A stretch of DNA of 64,000 nt from CAZNYN01 sp964577295 (GTDB lineage Bacteria; Synergistota; Synergistia; Synergistales; Synergistaceae): NCBI GenBank assembly GCA_964577295.1, contig CAZNYN010000005.1, positions 1 to 64,000 on the forward strand, written 5' to 3'. A program made the position numbers and the translations under genes. Positions within the stretch are counted from its first letter, which is position 1; each line of letters opens with the position of its first letter. Positions 58,572-64,000 of the stretch are shown piece by piece. Below the pieces are notes generated by a model, which saw nothing but the letters and a program-made list of their open reading frames with translations, did no database searches and was not told the DNA's origin.

Positions 58572-59306
58572 TTAGAGCTTATCCATTTCCTTATCCACTC
58601 TTTGCAGGTACGAGCCTATTCCTTCATGGACAGTAAGATCCGCTATATTGTCCAAAGGTGTCTCGTCTCTGTTTATTATTACAAGTTTTGCCCCCGCGCT
58701 CTTTGCCTGTCTCGGGAAGAAGTTGGCCGGAGAGACTACAAGAGACGACCCCAGCACTATAAAGGTTTCGCAGTCGGAGCTCCACTCGTCCGCAAGATCC
58801 AGAGGCATAGACGGAAGCATCTCTCCGAAGAGGACCACACTGGGACGCAGTTTTCCACCGCAGAAGGAACATGGCTTCCCATTAAGGAAGTCTTCTTTTT
58901 CCGCAGCTCTTCCGCATGAGTGGCACTTTACCGGTTCAAGGCTCCCGTGTAGCTCGGCCACGTTTACCGAGCCGGCTTTTTGGTGAAGCCTGTCCACATT
59001 CTGGGTTATTATGCCCTTTATGCAGCCCTGCTTTTCCCACTTCGCGATAAGTTCGTGCCCTATGTTCGGCTTTACACTATCAGGTACATATAGACGTGCT
59101 TTGTAGAACTCGAGAAATTCGCCGTATCTGCATTCGAGAGCGCCTATAGAGGCAAGTTCCATAGGGTCGACTTTCGACCAGATACCTCCTTTGGAGCGAA
59201 AGTCAAGAAGCCCTGACTCGGTGCTGAGCCCTGCACCGCTGAATATTGTCACGTTGCCCTTTTTTATCCATTCCGCAAGCTTTATTACTCCCTCGTTGAT
59301 ATCCAA
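58572..59306 (-). CDS. cobB: Sir2-family NAD-dependent protein deacylase
   Basis: A 244-residue sirtuin: TIFSGAGLSTESGLLDFRSKGGIW (NAD loop), IITQNVDRLHQKAG with catalytic region, ELHGS (catalytic His), zinc site CHSCGR...CSFCGG, RPSVVLFGEMLP and VLGSSLVVSPA. It removes acyl groups from protein lysines at NAD+ expense. The open frame begins at a TTG (59306) with GAAGGTG upstream, and no ATG is better placed. It is downstream of DUF1653 and larC on the same strand. Confidence 0.92.
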   Translation of the reverse strand: MDINEGVIKLAEWIKKGNVTIFSGAGLSTESGLLDFRSKGGIWSKVDPMELASIGALECRYGEFLEFYKARLYVPDSVKPNIGHELIAKWEKQGCIKGIITQNVDRLHQKAGSVNVAELHGSLEPVKCHSCGRAAEKEDFLNGKPCSFCGGKLRPSVVLFGEMLPSMPLDLADEWSSDCETFIVLGSSLVVSPANFFPRQAKSAGAKLVIINRDETPLDNIADLTVHEGIGSYLQRVDKEMDKL

Positions 59307-59322
59307 GCCGCATCACCTTCGC

Positions 59323-59523
59323 TTAGTCGGTAATTTCTGAAAAACGGGGAACTCTCTCTCCGTTTACAGTGAGATCTTCAAAGAACATTTTTTTCGGACG
59401 CACCCACACTCCGCTGTCGTTGTAGAGAGGACGGTATACCACCATCTCTTCTTCCGTCTCGGAGTGGCGCGCCTCGCATATATATTCGTATAGTCCGCCT
59501 TTATAGTGCCTGAACTTTCTCAC
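59323..59523 (-). CDS. DUF1653 family protein
   Basis: A 66-residue protein with the DUF1653 pattern: FRHYKGGLYEYICEARHSETEEEMVVYRPLYNDSGVWVRPKKMFFE. It is a small SH3-like cytoplasmic domain of unknown function. The GTG start overlaps the larC stop by one base (TAGTG), so translation is coupled to larC. Confidence 0.88.
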   Translation of the reverse strand: MRKFRHYKGGLYEYICEARHSETEEEMVVYRPLYNDSGVWVRPKKMFFEDLTVNGERVPRFSEITD

Positions 59524-60929
59524 TATTCCCCGTCCTTGTGCCTGTGAGCCGAAGATGGCTCATGGATGTGGCTGTGTGAGTGAGAATGGCTGTGGTCATG
59601 GGAGTGNNNNNNNNNNNNNNNNNNNNNNNNNNNNNNNNNNNNNNNNNNNNNNNNNNNNNNNNNNNNNNNNNNNNNNNNNNNNNNNNNNNNNNNNNNNNNN
59701 NNNNNNTCATGACAGCGTTCACAATGTTCTTCAACCTCGACAGGCGGAGTAAAAGTCTCAGATGCCAGATAAGATCTGACTTCGCTTAATGTCATGCCCT
59801 TAGATAGCGCTATGCGCCTTACATCATCGAATTCCGCGCTCTGCTTAACAACTTTGCCATCTTCGACAGCGCTTTTTATTCTGACCTCGCCGAGTGGTGA
59901 GTCAAATGTGTCTGTCCTGCGCTCATAAATTGTTCTGTCACAAGAGAATCGTCTCACTCCGAATGTGGACGTGTGCTTCAGCATTAGCTCAGACATTTCA
60001 TCCGCATTATTTTCTTTGCACAGCACGGATATTTTGACTGCAGGTCTGTTTTTTTTCATAAATATTGATTCAAACCATACGTCAAGGGCTCCTGCTTCAA
60101 ACAGCGCCTCAGACGCAAAAGCCAGATCCTCGGCAGTCATGTCGTCTATATTGGCGCATAGTTCAACGCATCTGTCGCTTTTCAGGGAGGATGACGCTAT
60201 CATAAGAGTTGAACGCAGAAGATTCGGGAGCGCTCCGTCACGGCTGCCCAATCCGACACCTATTTTTAAGACTGTTCCTCCGGGGTTGGCAGACGTTGTT
60301 CCGGAAAGAGAGCGAACAAGAGCCGCACCTGTCGGAGTTACACGCTCCATTGGGTCTCCCGCCGTGTAGACTTCCATCCCCTCGAGCAGTTCAAGCGTGG
60401 CCGGAGCGGGAACCGGAAGTGTGCCGTGAGCACATTTCACAGTGCCGGATCCAACATTTAATTTTGAGAAATATACTTTCGGCCAGCCTATGTATTCAAG
60501 CATTATCATAGCGCCCGTTATGTCCACAATAGCATCGACAGCTCCTACTTCGTGAAAATGCACGTGATCCACCGGCTCTCCGTGAACTTTTGCTTCTGCT
60601 TCGGCAAGCATCGTAAAGGCTTTTACAGCCTCTTTTTTTACTATGTCGGAGAGGGAGCTTGAGTTTATTATTTCTTCTATGTCTCCCAAATGGCGGTGGC
60701 AGTGTCCTTCATCGAAGGGAACATCGAGCTTAAGCCCCGATATTCCGCCCCTTGCTCCTCTTGTAAATTCCAGGCTGTAGCCCGTAAGGGAGAGCTTCGC
60801 AAGCTCCGCTTTTAAGTGATCTTCTCCATCGGAAAGATCCACGAGTGACGAGAGAAACATATCCCCCGCGATTCCGGCAAAACAATCCACAAATAATATA
60901 TTCTCTCTGCTCTGTTCAGAAATAGGCAT
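59523..60929 (-). CDS. larC: LarC, nickel insertion protein (DUF111), interrupted by an assembly gap
   Basis: LarC inserts nickel into the thiolated pincer nucleotide using CTP. ILFVDCFAGIAGDMFLSSLVDL is the family start, then VHFHEVGAVDAIVDITGA, CAHGTLPVPAPATLELL, VTPTGAALVRSL and CVELCANIDDMTAEDLAFASEALFEAGALDVWF. Unlike many LarC proteins it has almost no His-run near residue 80 (only GHCHRH). Instead a His-rich tail follows EEHCERCH: a 100-N gap, then HSHDHSHSHSHSHIHEP. The gap is probably a collapsed His/Ser-Asp repeat, so true length is unknown and the frame across it is unproven. AGGAG precedes the ATG. LarB is at 2114. Confidence 0.9.
   Translation of the reverse strand: MPISEQSRENILFVDCFAGIAGDMFLSSLVDLSDGEDHLKAELAKLSLTGYSLEFTRGARGGISGLKLDVPFDEGHCHRHLGDIEEIINSSSLSDIVKKEAVKAFTMLAEAEAKVHGEPVDHVHFHEVGAVDAIVDITGAMIMLEYIGWPKVYFSKLNVGSGTVKCAHGTLPVPAPATLELLEGMEVYTAGDPMERVTPTGAALVRSLSGTTSANPGGTVLKIGVGLGSRDGALPNLLRSTLMIASSSLKSDRCVELCANIDDMTAEDLAFASEALFEAGALDVWFESIFMKKNRPAVKISVLCKENNADEMSELMLKHTSTFGVRRFSCDRTIYERRTDTFDSPLGEVRIKSAVEDGKVVKQSAEFDDVRRIALSKGMTLSEVRSYLASETFTPPVEVEEHCERCHXXXXXXXXXXXXXXXXXXXXXXXXXXXXXXXXXXHSHDHSHSHSHSHIHEPSSAHRHKDGE
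59607..59706. other. Assembly gap of exactly 100 N inside the His-rich tail of larC
   Basis: The round length suggests a placeholder and not a measured size. Both flanks encode His-containing repeats in the same frame, consistent with a tandem repeat that could not be assembled. Confidence 0.95.
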
Positions 60930-61076
60930 TACTACACTCCTCTAAAAATTATCATTATAAAAATGCGACATTGCTCTTATATTTATACCACATTTACGGG
61001 ATTATAATTAGACTTTTTTCATTTATGAATGTAAACTATGATATGCAGTAAAGACAATCATTTGGGAGTGGTAATA

Positions 61077-62864
61077 ATGAAGAAGTTTTTGACAATGTTG
61101 CTTTTGTCGGCAATGACGCTATGTTTTGCGACATCCGCCATGGCTGCCTCTATCACGCTTAACGTGGATTCTCTGGCATACAATGCGGATGACAAACAGG
61201 ATCTTATCGGCGCAGCAGGTTCCAGAACTGCCGACGGTAAGTATGACGCATCTTTCACCATCGATGTGAGCGGCGCACAGGCAATTAAGGAGATAGCTTT
61301 AAAAAACGAGACTACGGGCAAAAGCTGGAGCACATCACCATCGGGCACAACAGAACTTTTGCTGGTGCAGGATGCAAACGGAGCTGTAGTCAATAAGTCA
61401 TCGAGAATGCCGGTGACTCCCGTACTGCTCGCGGCGAGTTTTAAGCTTTTCATCAATGACGCAGCGGCATCAATCGCCAAGGACTCTACATTTGTTGTGA
61501 CGATAACACTTATCGACAACAAGACAGCGACTGCGAAAACTTCCGTCAAAGCAATTTCCGCCGCTCAGACGGCAAAACCGGAAAAAACGACGACACCTAC
61601 CACGACAACACCAACTACCTCTTCCGACCCGATAGTCTCATTCGAAACAAGGGGCAAGAGTGCCTTCGACCTTGCCGGAACAGATGAGAAGATCGGAGCT
61701 AACGGCAAAGAAGACTTCCAGTTTGACGTAAAATTCTCCTTCAAGGATATGACGGTAAAAGGACTGAAGCTCACAACCACGGCAGGAAGCAAAAAGGCCG
61801 AGTGGGATACGATTCCCGGAAATAAGATTCCTCTTGTAGTGATGATAGACTCATCCAAGAATATCGTGAACAAAGCGGACGGCTCTGTGACATTCGTAGG
61901 AAGCGGAGAGGCGGTATATTCCCTTCTTGTCCACGATAAGGACGGAATCCTCAATGACCCGAGTGCTAAGACAAAAATTATGATAACCCTCTCCGACGGA
62001 CGCATGCTTGAAAAAGAAGCCGTCAAAGGCAAGAAGATTGTCGGCGATAACGCCCTTGAGGCCGAGTACAGAGGCCCCGGCAAGTATGACTTCGTCGGGC
62101 AGAGCGAAAAAATGGAATCAAACATGAATCCCGACAGATTTATCAGCACCGCGGTAAATGCGACTGGAACAATCACGGGAGTCAGAATCAAGGACACAAA
62201 GAGCGGCAATATCTGGGACACAATCCCTTCAAACAAGCACCCCCTTGTAGTAGTAATGGATATAAAAGGCGCAAAGCTGAACAAAGCGGACGGAACAATT
62301 TCTATCTCCGTTAAGGGAACTACGGAGCTTCACATAGGTTTTGACGAAGAGAACGATAAGAATACAGGCCCGTATCAAGTCACTTTTGTCCTTGACAACG
62401 GACAGCTTCTGGAAGCGTCAACTGCCGCGGCAGATACAGCTGCGGCTAAACCAACAGTCACAAAGGCGGAGAGAGCAGTCAAGTTCACATCGGCAAAGCC
62501 TGCTGTCGCGAATGTCGACCTCGTAGGAAAGAGCAAGAAGAAGGGCGCAAGCGGAGCAAAAGATACAACTCTCAATATACAGCTTACAGGCAAGGGAACC
62601 GTAACAGCAATGGTTCTGGCTGCACCTGACGGAAGAGGCTGGGACACGCTTCCGTCCAACAACGGCAGATGGCTTCTCGGAGTTCGCCAGGGAACGAAAA
62701 TGCTCAATGCGGCAAACGGAACCGTTAAGATTGTCGTAAACGGCACAAAAGCATACCAGCTTCTAATGCAGGACAACGGCAAACTGGCGGCAAAGACAGG
62801 AACTCTCGTACTCACAACAACATGGGGAGACGGAGAAGTAACAGAGACACAGCTTAAGTGGTAA
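61077..62864 (+). CDS. Secreted four-repeat beta-domain protein
   Basis: A 595-residue exported protein of unknown function. A signal peptide (MKKFLTMLLLSAMTLCFATSAMA) leads into four related units of roughly 95-130 residues, the first and second separated by a Thr/Pro-rich linker. Each unit carries D-L-x-G near its start, a G-(T/S)-x-x-(G/A)-(V/L/M) strand, W-(D/S)-T-(I/L/S)-P-(G/S) (for example EWDTIPGNKIPLVVMIDSS, WDTIPSNKHPLVVVMD, WDTLPSNNGRWLLGV), then LNKADGTV-like and Y.LL..D strands. No anchor or sorting signal is present at the C-terminus. The upstream frame is rejected because GGGAGTGG fits the ATG at 61077. I do not recognise the repeat family. Confidence 0.8.
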   Translation: MKKFLTMLLLSAMTLCFATSAMAASITLNVDSLAYNADDKQDLIGAAGSRTADGKYDASFTIDVSGAQAIKEIALKNETTGKSWSTSPSGTTELLLVQDANGAVVNKSSRMPVTPVLLAASFKLFINDAAASIAKDSTFVVTITLIDNKTATAKTSVKAISAAQTAKPEKTTTPTTTTPTTSSDPIVSFETRGKSAFDLAGTDEKIGANGKEDFQFDVKFSFKDMTVKGLKLTTTAGSKKAEWDTIPGNKIPLVVMIDSSKNIVNKADGSVTFVGSGEAVYSLLVHDKDGILNDPSAKTKIMITLSDGRMLEKEAVKGKKIVGDNALEAEYRGPGKYDFVGQSEKMESNMNPDRFISTAVNATGTITGVRIKDTKSGNIWDTIPSNKHPLVVVMDIKGAKLNKADGTISISVKGTTELHIGFDEENDKNTGPYQVTFVLDNGQLLEASTAAADTAAAKPTVTKAERAVKFTSAKPAVANVDLVGKSKKKGASGAKDTTLNIQLTGKGTVTAMVLAAPDGRGWDTLPSNNGRWLLGVRQGTKMLNAANGTVKIVVNGTKAYQLLMQDNGKLAAKTGTLVLTTTWGDGEVTETQLKW

Positions 62865-62892
62865 CAGATACCAAAGCATAAAATACCAAGCC

Positions 62893-62918
62893 AAGCCCCC
62901 GCTCTCGGGGGCTTTTTT
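62893..62918 (+). terminator. Terminator of the four-repeat protein gene
   Basis: AAGCCCCCG and CGGGGGCTT form a nine-base stem with a CTCT loop, followed by TTTTTTC. Confidence 0.95.
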
Positions 62919-62949
62919 CTTGTCCGAACTTACGCACTTTTTGTGCTGC

Positions 62950-62965
62950 AAGGTAAAAATACCTT
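62950..62965. promoter_or_regulatory. Palindrome AAGGTA-N4-TACCTT upstream of the permease gene
   Basis: A perfect 6-4-6 inverted repeat about 40 bases upstream of the permease promoter's -35 hexamer. Suitable as an operator; no regulator can be named. Confidence 0.4.
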
Positions 62966-63004
62966 ACATTTAAGCATAATATTTCAACAATCCACCATAC
63001 TCAG

Positions 63005-63033
63005 TTGACAAAATTACTACACCAGAGTATTTT
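63005..63033 (+). promoter_or_regulatory. Promoter of the permease gene
   Basis: TTGACA (63005-63010) and TATTTT (63028-63033) separated by 17 bases, about 40 bases before the start codon. Confidence 0.6.
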
Positions 63034-63072
63034 TAGAGATGTTGTTTAAAAATATAACATGGGAGGAATATT

Positions 63073-64000
63073 ATGGAGACATTTATGACAGATCTTTTGG
63101 CTGCCGTTGCCGTAGTCGTCAACGGGATACCTCAGGGACTTCTGGCTCTGAGCTTCGGCTTTGCCGCATTTCCGACAAGCGCGGCTTTTCTGGTAGGAGC
63201 GGCAGGGTCGCTTGCTTTTAACTCTGTTGCCACAATATCGTTTCAGGCGGAGACAATCACCCTTGCGGGAAAGATGGGCAGAGATATCAAAGAGAGACTC
63301 AGCCTTGTATTTTGGGGAGGCGTCTTTTTAATTATCCCTTCCGCACTAGGACTTAACGAAAGAATCGTGAGCTTTATAGGCCCCGTTATAGTAAGCTCGA
63401 TGATGGCAGGCGTAGGAATCATGCTCGCCTACGTGGCAATAGACCTTCTGAACTCCGAAAGATTTTCGGGCACGGTATCAATGGTTGCAGGACTTATCGT
63501 ATGGCTTGTCACTCTTGACTTGGCAAAGACAATTATCATTTCCGTCCTTATATCTACTATCGTATACAACATTTTAAAGAAGAACGGGAAGGTTGCGGAA
63601 CAGAACCTCGTCCATGACCTTTCGAGAGAGAAGTTCACCTTTGGCAATATAGAGTGGAAGCTGTGGGAACACCCCATGATAGCGGTAAACGCTCTGGCGC
63701 TCTCATGCCTCAATATAGGAGCAAACATCAGCTTCGGCAAAATAACGGGAAGTATTGCAGGTACGGATGCCAACATCGACCACCTTGCCATTTATTCATC
63801 ACTGGCTGATATTGTCTCATCCTTCTTCGGCGGCGGCCCGGTCGAGGCCATAATATCAGGAACTGCGACAGCTCCGAACCCTCTGCGCTCTTCCGTAATG
63901 ATGATGCTCATAATGGCAGCAATATTGGTTTTTAAACTTCTTCCCACAATAGGCAAGTATGTCCACAGTGCATCAATCGCAGGATTTCTCTTTGTGCTCG
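63073..64000 (+). CDS. Polytopic permease, NCS2 (xanthine/uracil)-like, truncated by the window edge
   Basis: About 309 codons are present with no stop before the right edge. The ATG at 63073 has GGGAGGA upstream. The protein is highly hydrophobic with eight or more helices so far. GIPQGLLALSFGFAAFPTSAAFLVGAAGSLAFNSVATISFQAETITLAGKMG near the N-terminus and SLADIVSSFFGGGPVEAIISGTATAPNPLRSS further on recall the nucleobase-transporter (NCS2/AzgA-like) organisation, with conserved Ala-Gly-rich and Gly-Gly-Pro elements. The family call is tentative and the substrate is unknown. A promoter and a palindrome lie upstream. Confidence 0.65.
   Translation, partial: METFMTDLLAAVAVVVNGIPQGLLALSFGFAAFPTSAAFLVGAAGSLAFNSVATISFQAETITLAGKMGRDIKERLSLVFWGGVFLIIPSALGLNERIVSFIGPVIVSSMMAGVGIMLAYVAIDLLNSERFSGTVSMVAGLIVWLVTLDLAKTIIISVLISTIVYNILKKNGKVAEQNLVHDLSREKFTFGNIEWKLWEHPMIAVNALALSCLNIGANISFGKITGSIAGTDANIDHLAIYSSLADIVSSFFGGGPVEAIISGTATAPNPLRSSVMMMLIMAAILVFKLLPTIGKYVHSASIAGFLFVL

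Overview
The window comes from an anaerobic, amino-acid-fermenting bacterium that is almost certainly a member of the Synergistota. Two large secreted proteins (7969-11415 and 33024-34760, both minus strand) end in a Gly-Cys-(Ser/Asn)-(Thr/Ala)-Gly-Phe-Gly motif, one hydrophobic helix and a short basic tail. This is the layout of the Synergistota-specific C-terminal sorting signal (Synerg-CTERM). The gene content agrees: histidine/glutamate catabolism through formimino-tetrahydrofolate to formate, glutamate dehydrogenase, TonB/ExbBD energised import (so a diderm), a tungsten/molybdenum oxidoreductase, and no sign of aerobic respiration.

Layout. 1-3142 (minus): an off-edge gene, mobB, an AI-2E-type membrane protein, larB and a truncated HPt remnant. 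3320-6075 (minus): glutamate dehydrogenase with a promoter and a hairpin leader, a DUF554 membrane protein, and an unknown small protein. 6076-7968: gene-poor DNA holding tRNA-Leu(CAG), a 28-nt copy of its 3' end and possible insertion-sequence scars. 7969-11755 (minus): a very large Big_2 surface protein preceded by a GEMM-I (cyclic di-GMP class I) riboswitch and a terminator. 11909-12066: a discrete promoter-RNA-terminator unit. 12184-19205 (plus): amino-acid symporter, formate-THF ligase, urocanase, formimino-THF cyclodeaminase and glutamate formiminotransferase, with a structured or MITE-like 149-bp element between fhs and hutU.

19247-32882 is the most interesting part. Two paralogous BTAD/AAA-ATPase/TPR regulators (minus) stand back to back with a plus-strand cluster made of a three-subunit molybdenum hydroxylase, a BCCT (quaternary-ammonium) transporter and a histidine-ammonia-lyase homologue that has lost the Ala-Ser-Gly triad needed for the MIO cofactor. 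MIO-less lyase plus betaine transporter points to a trimethylamine-eliminating lyase (ergothionase/hercynine-lyase type), so I read this as a candidate ergothioneine or histidine-betaine catabolic locus, feeding thiourocanate or urocanate toward the nearby glutamate/formate pathway. It would normally be misannotated as hutH.

33024-41790 (minus) is a cobalamin uptake regulon with two cobalamin riboswitches: one over btuB plus a Synerg-CTERM beta-propeller protein (a possible functional counterpart of Bacteroides BtuG), the other over btuF-btuD-btuC-exbB-exbD-tonB. 41957-47178 (plus): a CbiM-type metal transporter component, then feoA-feoA-feoB, a Cys-rich FeoB companion, DUF3793 and flavodoxin, with three copies of a TTAGC-N4-GCTAA operator. 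47264-50211 (minus): fur/zur-znuACB. 50346-53022 (minus): a type II secretion pseudopilin and an Aas-like fusion with an apparently dead acyltransferase domain. 53023-54007: palindrome-rich, gene-free DNA. 54008-56817 (plus): ferredoxin, AOR-family oxidoreductase and a ThiS/MoaD-like carrier. 56908-64000: QueT, GpsA, sirtuin, DUF1653, LarC (interrupted by a 100-N assembly gap in a His-rich tract), a secreted four-repeat protein, and the start of a permease running off the right edge.

All calls were made by reading the sequence; no database search was run. Starts were moved from the longest possible open frame wherever a Shine-Dalgarno sequence favoured an internal start.
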